A stretch of DNA of 14,910 nucleotides from Bacteroidales bacterium (GTDB taxonomy: Bacteria; Bacteroidota; Bacteroidia; Bacteroidales; WCHB1-69): contig JAISAD010000061.1 of assembly GCA_031266895.1 (NCBI GenBank), positions 1 to 14,910 on the forward strand. The letters are read 5' to 3'. The notes below the pieces were generated by a model that was not told where the DNA came from, did no database searches, and worked only from the letters and a program-made list of their open reading frames with translations. The translations under genes were made by a program, and so were the position numbers. This document shows positions 1-6,688 of this stretch, piece after piece. Numbering within the stretch: the stretch's first letter is position 1; each line of letters begins with the position of its first letter.

Positions 1-2
1 CG

Positions 3-476
3 GTGACTGTCCCGCTCTCCAAGCGGGCGCGAAGGTTGCTGGATGAGGCGATGACTGCACACTTTCCCCCACCCGCTGTTCCTGCCTTACCCGCGCAGGA
101 AAGGGAAGACGCGCAGGGAGTGCGAGAGGCGCAGCAAAGGCTGGAAGCACAGGCAGGGCAAGAGCGGAAAGCAGCACGGAGAAATAAAAAAACAGAGAGC
201 CCCGCGCAGGGCAAGGCGGAAAACCTGCCAATCTTTAAAGTATATTGCAACAAGACTACTAATAGAATCCTGCAGGACATCGGCAGGAACTGCGGCATCG
301 GTACCCATCTCACCTGCCACGTGGCGCGGCACACTTTTGCCACCCTCTCCCTGCAGCTGGGCATCCCGATAGAGGTAGTGAGCAGGCTGCTGGGACACAC
401 CAGCCTGAAAACTACCCTAATCTATGCCAAAGTCGTGGACGAAGTGAAGGTCAGAGAGATGAAGAAGTGGGATTGA
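3..476 (+). CDS. Tyrosine recombinase (phage integrase family), 5'-truncated by window edge
   Basis: This is the C-terminal part of the catalytic domain of a site-specific tyrosine recombinase, which cuts and rejoins DNA through a covalent phosphotyrosine. Box II, HVARHTFATL, is present (His codon 318-320, Arg 327-329, His 330-332). It is followed by LLGHTS (His 396-398) and the nucleophile Tyr in IYAK (codon 423-425). The first catalytic Arg would lie upstream of the window. The reading frame is open to the window edge, so the GTG at 3 is probably not the true start. VPLSKRARRLL near the left edge matches the segment that follows box I. Between it and PIFKVYC is an unusually long linker of about 55 residues, rich in Ala, Glu, Gln and Arg. 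The gene is GC-rich compared with its neighbours, and its last 201 bp recur inverted at the right edge. Family assignment is firm; the target site is unknown. Confidence 0.9.
   Translation: MTVPLSKRARRLLDEAMTAHFPPPAVPALPAQEREDAQGVREAQQRLEAQAGQERKAARRNKKTESPAQGKAENLPIFKVYCNKTTNRILQDIGRNCGIGTHLTCHVARHTFATLSLQLGIPIEVVSRLLGHTSLKTTLIYAKVVDEVKVREMKKWD
276..476 (+). repeat. Left arm of a ~14.2 kb-spaced inverted repeat (recombinase 3' end)
   Basis: The final 67 codons of the left recombinase align without gaps to the reverse complement of 14710-14910. I count 10 mismatches in 201 bp (about 95% identity). Nine are silent and one changes Asn to Ser. Similarity stops at the stop codons: the sequences after 476 and below 14710 do not match. 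The repeat probably extends further upstream in the gene, but the right copy is cut by the window edge. Confidence 0.93.
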
Positions 477-487
477 AAAGTCAGGAT

Positions 488-531
488 GCAGAGAAATTTC
501 TATCAGGACGGAGAGAAATTTTCCTTAATAA
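488..531. repeat. Two units of a 22-nt direct repeat
   Basis: Two adjacent 22-nt units (488-509 and 510-531) share the core GAGAGAAATTT or CAGAGAAATTT followed by a pyrimidine-rich stretch. The tail of a partial preceding unit (TCAGGAT, 481-487) matches the tail of the first full unit. The same repeat type, in the same orientation and with the same 22-nt period, occurs at 4817-4904. The units fill most of the 80-bp space between the recombinase and the convergent T9SS cargo gene. Function unknown. Confidence 0.7.
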
Positions 532-556
532 AGAAAAATCACGGTTTTTGAGACAG

Positions 557-2755
557 TTATATTTTCACTAACTTCTGTCTAAAAATCTTATCCTGTACAT
601 TTAGTACAATGAAGTAGATGCCCGGTTTAAGATTTGACAAATTAATATTATTCTTGCTTACTTTTAGAGATTGGAATACTCTTTCTCCCGTTACAGAGAA
701 TATTTCTATTTTGTTTATCTGATTTTCCGTGTCGATATATAGAACATCTTCAAAAGGGTTTGGATATATCGTCACTTCTTTCTCAATAAGTTCGGTTATG
801 CTAGTCCTCACTGATACGGTCTTTTCTACATTTTGAGCAGGAAAATAATCGCTGTCTCCCGGCTGGCTTGCCGTTATAACCGCATTCCCTATGCCTGTTG
901 TATAGAGCAAGTTGCCGTTTATAGCTGCTACAGACCAGTTACTGGAAGTGTAGATAATCGGCAAACCACTTGTAGAATAGGCAGTTAATGAAATAGCAGG
1001 ATCGCCGAACTGTGCCGAAAGTTCTTGTTCCCAAATTATTTCCTGCTCACTGCGTTCGGTTGCGCCAATCCTCACTGATATGGTCTTTTCTATATTTTGA
1101 GCAGGAAAATAATCGTTATCTCCCGGCTGGCTTGCCGTTATAACCGCATTCCCTATGCCTGTTGTATAGAGCATGTTGCCGTTTATAGCTGCTACAGACC
1201 AGTTACTGGAAGTGTAGGTAATCGGCAAACCGCTTGTGGAATAGGCAGTTAATGAAATAGCAGGATCGCCGAGTTGTGCCGAAAGCTCCTGTTCCCAGAT
1301 TATTTCCTGCTCTTGAAGCGGGGCAGTAGTGCTGCAAAATTCGGCTGCTCCAATATCCAATTTTTCGCCGCATGAACGTTCATTGCCATAAATATCAGTA
1401 CTTTGCAATCCTAACAGAGGCGAAAACAGAGTTCCTTTATCTACGCAGGCCGATAAGCTGTCTAATTGATAAGAGGCATTCAGTATTGCATTGATTTCTG
1501 CTTCATCGGCACTTCTTCCGATAACAGTTGCAGGGTTTGTAAAGAGAGGGTAAAACAGATCTTCGTTATCTCCTGAATTTAAGGAATCAAGATCTATATT
1601 TGTACTACCACTTCCCGTAAAGCCGCCTTGAATGGCATTATACATAGCTAAATTGGCATTATCAGTGCTGAAGTTGTGAAAAGAGTCGTTTAATTTATTG
1701 TGCCAGAAAAGGCAGTTTCTAACTATTCCATGCCAAGTATTTCCCTTTCCACCGTCAGCAGCTGCACCATTTGCCATGTTATTAACAATAGTACTGTTAA
1801 TAATTTCATTAGTAATAATGTTAGAGTAAATACCGCCATAATTACTATAAAGATTATATTCTTTTTTTCCACAGTTATTAGCAATCAAGCAACCTCTGAT
1901 TTTGGTTTGCCCAAAAGCACAAATACCGCCTGCCATGATTACATTAACATTAGAGCTACAATAAGCATAATTATTGACAATTTTACAATTATTAATATAA
2001 GTATAATAATTTGACTCTGCAACAAAAATGCCACCAGCACAATAACTAACCCCGTTATTCAAAAAGTTACTATTGTTGAATATTTCCGAATTATTGATAT
2101 GCACATCATCGTAAGCAGTTACATATATTCCACCTACATATCTTCCGAAGTTATTGCTTATTTTGCAGTTGTTGATTTCTCCTTTCCCTATAATTAATCC
2201 TTTGCAATACTGATTTGCATTATAATCTCCTTGATTTTCAGTTATTAAATCGTTATGAAGTATTCCCCCATTTATTCTTCCCCCTAAAAGAGATTGATTT
2301 CTGATGGTAGTATTGGATAAAATGCCGTTTGCCTTCAACACAATCCCTATTTTTCCGCTTCTTAGCACAAAACCGTTCGTAACCGTAGGAATGCTGAAAT
2401 CTGTTCTTTGAGCAATGCAGGTGTCGGTGGTATTGTTTGGAAAAATCAAGCTGCTTCCGCCCTCATTTTCCCCGTAAAGCATTGCTATTCTGTCCGATAA
2501 ATATTGTTCTGTGCCCAGGAAGCCGCCATACACATTTACGCCTTCTTTCATGGCAAAACCTTTAGCATAGACCCCAATAGATACGAAAACGGAATCTCCG
2601 GCACTGGCTGCAGCTATTGCCGCCTGAATAGACTGCTTTGGAGTGTCCCAGGATAACCCGTCATGGCTATTGTTTCCATTTGGAGCAACAAAATAGGTGG
2701 TGCCGCATAGCCTGCAGCAACTCAGGATACAGATAAATACAAGTATGTTTCTCAT
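557..2755 (-). CDS. T9SS-exported parallel beta-helix protein with two Big-like repeats and type A sorting domain
   Basis: A predicted 732-residue surface or secreted protein. It starts with a short hydrophobic signal peptide (MRNILVFICILSCC). From about residue 20 it has the pattern YFVAPNGNNSHDG...WDTPKQSIQAAI, typical of right-handed parallel beta-helix (DUF1565/pectate-lyase-like) proteins. Asn-rich rungs such as INNCKISNN, INNSEIFNN and VNNMA run to about residue 350. A DIGAAE motif near residue 470 closes the helix region. Two almost identical Big-like immunoglobulin-fold repeats follow (about residues 482-562 and 570-650). The last 70 residues, starting at IYPNPFEDVLYI, are a type A T9SS C-terminal sorting domain. 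No enzymatic motif is certain; adhesin or glycan-binding roles are possible. It starts only 25 bp after the upstream gene's stop, so it may be the last gene of the DUF2589 cluster. Confidence 0.88.
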   Translation of the reverse strand: MRNILVFICILSCCRLCGTTYFVAPNGNNSHDGLSWDTPKQSIQAAIAAASAGDSVFVSIGVYAKGFAMKEGVNVYGGFLGTEQYLSDRIAMLYGENEGGSSLIFPNNTTDTCIAQRTDFSIPTVTNGFVLRSGKIGIVLKANGILSNTTIRNQSLLGGRINGGILHNDLITENQGDYNANQYCKGLIIGKGEINNCKISNNFGRYVGGIYVTAYDDVHINNSEIFNNSNFLNNGVSYCAGGIFVAESNYYTYINNCKIVNNYAYCSSNVNVIMAGGICAFGQTKIRGCLIANNCGKKEYNLYSNYGGIYSNIITNEIINSTIVNNMANGAAADGGKGNTWHGIVRNCLFWHNKLNDSFHNFSTDNANLAMYNAIQGGFTGSGSTNIDLDSLNSGDNEDLFYPLFTNPATVIGRSADEAEINAILNASYQLDSLSACVDKGTLFSPLLGLQSTDIYGNERSCGEKLDIGAAEFCSTTAPLQEQEIIWEQELSAQLGDPAISLTAYSTSGLPITYTSSNWSVAAINGNMLYTTGIGNAVITASQPGDNDYFPAQNIEKTISVRIGATERSEQEIIWEQELSAQFGDPAISLTAYSTSGLPIIYTSSNWSVAAINGNLLYTTGIGNAVITASQPGDSDYFPAQNVEKTVSVRTSITELIEKEVTIYPNPFEDVLYIDTENQINKIEIFSVTGERVFQSLKVSKNNINLSNLKPGIYFIVLNVQDKIFRQKLVKI
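805..1312 (-). repeat. Tandem 244-bp coding repeat (two Big-like modules)
   Basis: Copies at 805-1048 and 1069-1312 lie on a 264-bp (88-codon) period inside the beta-helix protein gene. I count 13 mismatches in 244 aligned bp (about 95% identity), with no gaps. Each copy encodes the module from QEIIWEQELSAQ to the conserved SSNWSVAAING and ITASQPGD segments. The high identity suggests recent duplication or gene conversion, and the copy number could vary between strains. Confidence 0.92.
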
Positions 2756-2780
2756 AGAAAAGGGAATTATAGGATCATGA

Positions 2781-3326
2781 TTATGAAAAATCTATCTCCT
2801 CCGCAAGTATGCGGAGAACGTCAAATTTTCCTACCGTAACAATCGCATTGTTAATGCCTGGGGCTAATTGCTTATGATTTTTGAATTGCTGAAGCAAATC
2901 CTCCAGGTAGGCAGTGAAATCATCAATATTTTCCGGCTTTATTATGCCTGCTTCTTTTGCGGGAACAATAATCTGCCGAATCAGCACTCTTACACTCTCT
3001 ATTTTTTCATTCAACCGGTCAAAAATATTAAACAGCACCTTTTGTGCCGCATCAACGGTGGAGAGTGCCCTGGCTACGATTAGCTTTTTTTTCCTCCTTT
3101 CGGCATTACATAAAATTTCCTCCTTTAAGATTTCTGCCCGAAGCCCTGCCAGTAATGATACTTCAGCATAATTATATTTTTTCAGCAGCCTTTCAGATTC
3201 CATTAACCACTCCATCCAGACAGTTACAGCAAAACTTCCCTGCTTATCAAGCATATCTACAATAGCACTTATTTTCATTAGCTGGTGCTGTACTGCATTT
3301 GATATATCCAGGCTGGAACTGATCAT
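2781..3326 (-). CDS. Hypothetical helical protein, DUF2589 cluster gene 3
   Basis: I do not recognise this 181-residue protein. It has no signal peptide and no clear membrane segment. Most of it looks alpha-helical and charged (for example LMESERLLKKYNYAEV, LRAEILKEEIL, NAERRKKKLIVA), with possible coiled-coil character around residues 50-120. The C-terminal part has a hydrophobic segment, NNAIVTVGKFDVLRIL. Its ATG abuts the stop codon of the upstream gene (TAGATG), which suggests translational coupling and a physical partnership with the 3327-4016 product. No catalytic motif is visible. A scaffold or adaptor role in the small DUF2589 cluster is a guess from context. Confidence 0.75.
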   Translation of the reverse strand: MISSSLDISNAVQHQLMKISAIVDMLDKQGSFAVTVWMEWLMESERLLKKYNYAEVSLLAGLRAEILKEEILCNAERRKKKLIVARALSTVDAAQKVLFNIFDRLNEKIESVRVLIRQIIVPAKEAGIIKPENIDDFTAYLEDLLQQFKNHKQLAPGINNAIVTVGKFDVLRILAEEIDFS

Positions 3327-4016
3327 CTATTCGGGAATTAATTTTGTTTCAATGCTTCCCTGTTCGTTTTCCGAAATAGCCCATATCATGCCGTCTTCAA
3401 CTAATTTGATATTCAGATTTAAGATAGTTTGAGGCAGTTGTGCCTTTAATTGAGAAGCCTCTACCAGCACATCAATTTTATCAATGGATGTTAATAAAAA
3501 TTCATTTCTCAAGGTAGTTTCTATGGACGGTATTACTGTTGCCGGCGGAATTTTGGCCACATCAGGAAAAACTGCCATCAACGTGTACTGAGACGTATTT
3601 GCAATCTCTCTTGAACGAGTGTACAAGCTATCTAAGCTGTGGTAGCTTTCCACATCATGCTGGAAAGCGGAAACAATGCCGTAAATATCATGATGCAACA
3701 CATCTGAGACATATCTGTCGTTTTCTACTTCCGTAACCTTTAAATTATATCCAAAACAGACAGCAGAGAAAACAGTTTCTGCAGCAATGTCAAGATTAAC
3801 CCTATAGTTTATTGCCGTTTTTCCTGCTGTAAAATCTATGGCTACGGGAACATTCATTACAATGTCTCCGATTCTCATGCGGGGAACGGCAAACTGTCGC
3901 AGTATTTTATTATCAAGGTATGTTTGTGCCACTTTAGCACTTTCCATATCGGCACTAACCCTTGCATCTGTGATGCTTGACACCAAAGAAGCAACAAAAT
4001 CTTTTAATACAGGCAT
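3327..4016 (-). CDS. Hypothetical protein, DUF2589 cluster gene 2
   Basis: A 229-residue protein with no family I can name. The N-terminal 35 residues are amphipathic (LKDFVASLVSSITDARVSAD). A segment FAVPRMRIGDIVMNVPVAIDF follows at about residues 42-62. This resembles the arrangement in the neighbouring DUF2589 protein, which has VPLLTIITIPALRIEEMTIDF, so the two may be distant relatives with a similar beta-rich core. The rest alternates beta-like and helical stretches and has no signal peptide. The gene begins 39 bp after the DUF2589 stop and ends immediately before the next ATG, consistent with one operon. The relationship to DUF2589 is judged by eye only and is weak. Confidence 0.75.
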   Translation of the reverse strand: MPVLKDFVASLVSSITDARVSADMESAKVAQTYLDNKILRQFAVPRMRIGDIVMNVPVAIDFTAGKTAINYRVNLDIAAETVFSAVCFGYNLKVTEVENDRYVSDVLHHDIYGIVSAFQHDVESYHSLDSLYTRSREIANTSQYTLMAVFPDVAKIPPATVIPSIETTLRNEFLLTSIDKIDVLVEASQLKAQLPQTILNLNIKLVEDGMIWAISENEQGSIETKLIPE

Positions 4017-4055
4017 AAAAAAACAGTTATGAAAATTAACAGTTAAACGGCATTA

Positions 4056-4634
4056 TTAATTAGCTGAGGTAGATACAGGCTTATCTTTTATCTCATTTTC
4101 CATGATTTGAATAATACGCTCCAACCCGGCAGGAATTTCATCATTGACCACTTTCACATGAACGGATAATTCGTAAGAACGCTCTACTTCCGAACCCACC
4201 ACAGTTTTTTTCTTATAGGAAGCCGATGCCTTAAAATTAACTACTCCCCATTTTATTCCGGTTTCCACATTTACCTCAATGTCAGATGATATAGATGTCG
4301 TGTCACATGAATTTAATTTTGCATTAAAATCTATAGTCATCTCTTCGATGCGCAGAGCAGGTATTGTAATTATTGTTAAGAGGGGAACAGATAATTTATA
4401 ACGTGCTTCTCCGTCAGGATGAGTTGACGTAACAGGAACTTTTTTGAGATATTCAAAATTAACATAAACCAATTCTTCCGTACCACTTGAGTCTTTTTTA
4501 AAACCGACCTTTTTAATAAAATCAACTTCAGCCATTGATGCCGAGTTTTGTGCTGCAATAGCTGCCTGCATAGGACCTCCAATATATACACTGAAGTCCA
4601 AATTGTTTAATTCGCCTACTAAGTCTGCTGCCAT
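4056..4634 (-). CDS. DUF2589-family protein, DUF2589 cluster gene 1
   Basis: A 192-residue protein matching the pattern I know for DUF2589. It has an N-terminal segment rich in small residues (IGGPMQAAIAAQNSASMAEVDFIKKVGF, about residues 18-45). Next comes YVNFEYLKKVP, and then the hallmark SVPLLTIITIPALRIEEM at about residues 82-99 leading into a beta-rich region. The C terminus carries alternating beta strands (GIKWGVVNFKASASYKKK, ELSVHVKVV) and a final helix. The family has no established biochemical function that I know of. There is no signal peptide, and the Gly/Ala-rich N-terminal helix could associate with a membrane or oligomerise. It is the first gene of a tight minus-strand cluster behind a recognisable -7 box at 4685-4692. 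Confidence 0.8.
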   Translation of the reverse strand: MAADLVGELNNLDFSVYIGGPMQAAIAAQNSASMAEVDFIKKVGFKKDSSGTEELVYVNFEYLKKVPVTSTHPDGEARYKLSVPLLTIITIPALRIEEMTIDFNAKLNSCDTTSISSDIEVNVETGIKWGVVNFKASASYKKKTVVGSEVERSYELSVHVKVVNDEIPAGLERIIQIMENEIKDKPVSTSAN

Positions 4635-4684
4635 AATTCTTTAATTTATAAAGTTTATATTTAACATTAATATTATTTCGGGTG

Positions 4685-4692
4685 CAAAAATA
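4685..4692 (-). promoter_or_regulatory. Bacteroidota -7 box upstream of the DUF2589 cluster
   Basis: Read on the minus strand this is TATTTTTG, matching the TAnnTTTG consensus, followed by CACC. A TTTTTG lies upstream, but only about 16 nt away, closer than the usual 19-21 nt, so the -33 element is weak. The predicted leader is about 45 nt of AT-rich sequence before the ATG at 4634. Confidence 0.55.
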
Positions 4693-4816
4693 TAAAATTT
4701 TCTAACATCAAAAAGTTCGAGACCGGCAACCACTCGCCTTGTTAACGTTTTTTGGCCTTTTTTAACACAAAAGGGGAGTGCGATAAGAATAAATCTATTC
4801 TAGATCATTCGTTCAG

Positions 4817-4904
4817 GCAGATAAATTTCCATCACGATGGAGATAAATTTCTATCACTATGGAAATTTACTTCCATCACTATGAAAATTCATCGCTGTCA
4901 GGAA
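4817..4904. repeat. Array of four degenerate 22-nt direct repeats
   Basis: Four contiguous 22-nt units are seen: 4817-4838, 4839-4860, 4861-4882 and 4883-4904. The first two are the best matched and share AGATAAATTTC followed by a pyrimidine, then ATCAC. The third and fourth are progressively degenerate. TCCATCACGATGGA at the first junction is a 6-bp inverted repeat with a 2-nt centre, so units could pair. The period, core and orientation match the two units at 488-531 next to the left recombinase. No spacers separate the units, so this is not a CRISPR. Confidence 0.75.
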
Positions 4905-4942
4905 GAAAGTATAGACGGGTTGAAACTGCTGCAAAGTACTGC

Positions 4943-4957
4943 CGCATTTTTAATGCG
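4943..4957. terminator. Short hairpin overlapping the wbpE stop codon
   Basis: CGCATT-TTT-AATGCG forms a 6-bp stem whose loop lies over the TAA stop of the minus-strand wbpE-like gene. It lacks a strong downstream T-run, so terminator function is uncertain. The 13-bp core GCATTTTTAATGC, read in reverse as GCATTAAAAATGC, also spans the stop codon of the S9 peptidase at 13441-13453. Confidence 0.3.
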
Positions 4958-6083
4958 AAATCAGTCCCTCCGACAGAGATTTAACTATATATTCCAGCTG
5001 CTCTTCGTCCAGTTCGGTGTGCATGGGGAGAGAGAGAACGCATTGCGACAGGGCTTCGGCTACCGGATAGCTGCCTGGCCGAAGCGCGAGAAAGGCAAAA
5101 GCCTTCTGCAGATGCAGCGGCACAGGGTAGTAGATCATGACCGGAATGCCTTTTGCAGTCATTTTATCTATAACAGATTGGCGGTTACTGTTTTTTAATT
5201 TTATGGTGTACTGATGATAAACGTGAGAGGTAAAAGGTTTTACAGCTGGAATTTCAATATTGGAATAGCAGCATAAATGGTAATTGTAGTAAGCAGCAGC
5301 CTTTTGCCGCGCCGCAGTGTACTCATCAAGATGTTTTAACTTTACTGACAAAATGGCAGCCTGCAAAGTATCCAGCCGGGAGTTGATGCCAATCATGTCA
5401 TGATAGTAGCGGGTAAGCATTCCATGACTGGCAAGCGCGTGCAATTGCTGCGCCAGCACATCGTTGTTCGTGAAAAGAGCGCCGCCATCTCCGTAACAGC
5501 CCAGATTTTTGGACGGGAAGAAAGAGGTACACCCCATATCGCCCATTGTTCCCGCATATTTTATAGTACCGCTGCCAAAGGTACAGGCAGCGCCGATTGC
5601 TTGACAGGCATCTTCTATCACGTATAGATTATGCTTTCGGGCTATTTTCAAAATAGCTTCCATATCGCAGCACTGTCCGAAAAGATGCACCGGAATAATA
5701 GCCCTGGTGCGTGGGGTAATGGCAGCCTCCAACAGGGCAATATCCATATTGAATGTGTCGCGCTCCACATCTACGAAAACCGGTGTAAGTCCAAGCAATG
5801 CAATTACTTCAGCCGCAGCCACAAAAGTAAAGGGCACAGTGATTACTTCATCACCATGCTGCAATCCAAGCGACATAAGCGCCAGTTGCAGCGCATCGGT
5901 GCCGTTGCCGCAGGGAATAACATGCTTAACTCCCAGACAGGTTTCCAAATCATGTTGAAACTCCAGAACAGCAGGCCCATTGATAAATGTTGCTGCATGG
6001 ATAACTTCTTCTATTTTGGCGTCAATTTCCGTCTTAATTTTGGCATATTGACTTTTCAGGTCCACCATTTCAATGGGTCGCAT
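4950..6083 (-). CDS. wbpE: WbpE-like DegT/DnrJ/EryC1/StrS aminotransferase
   Basis: A PLP-dependent sugar aminotransferase of about 377 residues. It most resembles WbpE/WlbC, which transfers an amino group from glutamate to C3 of UDP-2-acetamido-2-deoxy-3-oxo-glucuronate. Signature elements are VDLKSQYAKIK at the N terminus, CGNGTDALQLAL (cofactor phosphate site), VHLFGQCCDM, VIEDACQAIGA (Asp binding the pyridine nitrogen) and TSFFPSKNLGCYGDGGAL with the Schiff-base lysine. The C-terminal YPVPLHLQKAF is also typical. The frame can start at GTG 6092, but ATG 6083 fits family length and gives a 13-bp gap to the sigma gene. The WbpD-like acetyltransferase two genes upstream supports this substrate over other StrS aminotransferases. 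In Porphyromonas the counterpart (PorR) is needed for A-LPS and for the T9SS linking sugar. The exact substrate is inferred. Confidence 0.85.
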   Translation of the reverse strand: MRPIEMVDLKSQYAKIKTEIDAKIEEVIHAATFINGPAVLEFQHDLETCLGVKHVIPCGNGTDALQLALMSLGLQHGDEVITVPFTFVAAAEVIALLGLTPVFVDVERDTFNMDIALLEAAITPRTRAIIPVHLFGQCCDMEAILKIARKHNLYVIEDACQAIGAACTFGSGTIKYAGTMGDMGCTSFFPSKNLGCYGDGGALFTNNDVLAQQLHALASHGMLTRYYHDMIGINSRLDTLQAAILSVKLKHLDEYTAARQKAAAYYNYHLCCYSNIEIPAVKPFTSHVYHQYTIKLKNSNRQSVIDKMTAKGIPVMIYYPVPLHLQKAFAFLALRPGSYPVAEALSQCVLSLPMHTELDEEQLEYIVKSLSEGLISH

Positions 6084-6096
6084 CTGTGGCACGTTT

Positions 6097-6597
6097 TTAG
6101 TTTTTCAGCTCTTCCATAATCTTTTTTCGAGTAAAAAAGATACGGCTCTTTACCGTTCCTATCGAAATATTCATCGCATCGGCAATCTCCTGATATTTAT
6201 ACCCGTCAATGTACATCTCCAAGGGCTGGCGCTGCTCTTCCTGCTGTTTCACAATCGCTTTATTAATTTCCGCAACACAGGAACGCATATCGGCCGTGTT
6301 GCTGGGGTCGGATACATAATCTTTCAAGTGGTATAAGTCTTCGGTTTGAATAACAGAGCCTCGCTCTTTTTGCTTGCGGCGATAGTTGTTGATAAAGGTA
6401 TTTTTCATAATGGTACACACCCATGCTTTCAGATTGGTATCCTCCTTGTAGTAGTTGCTGTTCACAATTACCTTTACATAAGTATCCTGTAATAAATCAT
6501 TCACATCTTCCAGATTGGGCGTTAAAGATTGCGCAAACTGCCTTAAACTATGGTCGAATTGTAGTACTCTATTGATAATGTTCGGCTTGGGTTCCAT
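6097..6597 (-). CDS. ECF-type RNA polymerase sigma factor
   Basis: A 166-residue extracytoplasmic-function sigma factor. Region 2 covers about residues 10-72, with LQDTYVKVIVN, LKAWVCTIMKNTFINNYRRK (core binding and -10 recognition). Region 4 is near the C terminus, with MYIDGYKYQEIADAMNISIG then TVKSRIFFTRKKI, a helix-turn-helix for -35 recognition. Upstream in-frame ATG 6660 would add 21 residues, but a sigma54-like promoter (6627-6643) lies inside that extension. ATG 6597, beginning MEPKPNIINRV, is therefore preferred. No anti-sigma gene is adjacent, unlike SusC/SusD-type ECF systems. The gene sits inside a sugar-nucleotide gene set, 13 bp upstream of the wbpE ATG, so it is probably co-transcribed with wbpE. 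Its regulon is unknown. Confidence 0.9.
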   Translation of the reverse strand: MEPKPNIINRVLQFDHSLRQFAQSLTPNLEDVNDLLQDTYVKVIVNSNYYKEDTNLKAWVCTIMKNTFINNYRRKQKERGSVIQTEDLYHLKDYVSDPSNTADMRSCVAEINKAIVKQQEEQRQPLEMYIDGYKYQEIADAMNISIGTVKSRIFFTRKKIMEELKN

Positions 6598-6626
6598 GTT
6601 GCTATTGATTTTAATATTACCTTTTC

Positions 6627-6643
6627 TGCAAAAAATGTGCCAA
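6627..6643 (-). promoter_or_regulatory. Sigma54-like promoter upstream of the ECF sigma gene
   Basis: On the minus strand the sequence TTGGCACATTTTTTGCA matches the RpoN consensus TGGCAC-N5-TTGCA exactly, with the -24 GG and -12 GC at the correct spacing. The start site would fall about 12 nt further on, near 6616, leaving a leader of about 19 nt before ATG 6597. The match includes a T-run, so chance is possible. No upstream enhancer-binding site was identified. Confidence 0.6.
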
Positions 6644-6688
6644 AAAATTTTCTGCTCCACAAAATTAACAACTAAGCTGTTGCTCTCA

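Larger units (their letters stand above)
4635..4949. other. 315-bp intergenic region: promoter, 22-nt repeat array, 3' hairpin
   Basis: This gap separates the DUF2589 cluster from wbpE; both are on the minus strand. From the right it holds a small hairpin at the wbpE stop (4943-4957), the 22-nt repeats (4817-4904), an apparently featureless stretch (4693-4816), and the -7 box and leader of the DUF2589 operon. An open frame on the plus strand (4752-5198) runs through here into wbpE antisense. It has no convincing features and is not called. Confidence 0.7.

Noticed and set aside
87..398. 103-residue minus-strand frame opposite the left recombinase
   Set aside because: It is an antisense shadow of a GC-rich coding region, with no family features.
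534..549. AAAAA...TTTTT terminator after the left recombinase
   Set aside because: The arms are only A/T homopolymers with no GC stem, so a functional terminator cannot be supported.
4817..4904. CRISPR array
   Set aside because: Units are contiguous 22-mers with gradual decay, no unique spacers and no cas genes nearby.
4752..5198. 148-residue open frame on the plus strand across the 22-nt repeats and the wbpE 3' end
   Set aside because: It is antisense to wbpE for most of its length, shows no recognisable domain or promoter, and its N-terminal part is translated repeat sequence.
6085..6102. Second sigma54-like site (TGGCAC on the plus strand)
   Set aside because: The -12 GC element is missing at the required spacing and no plus-strand gene follows.
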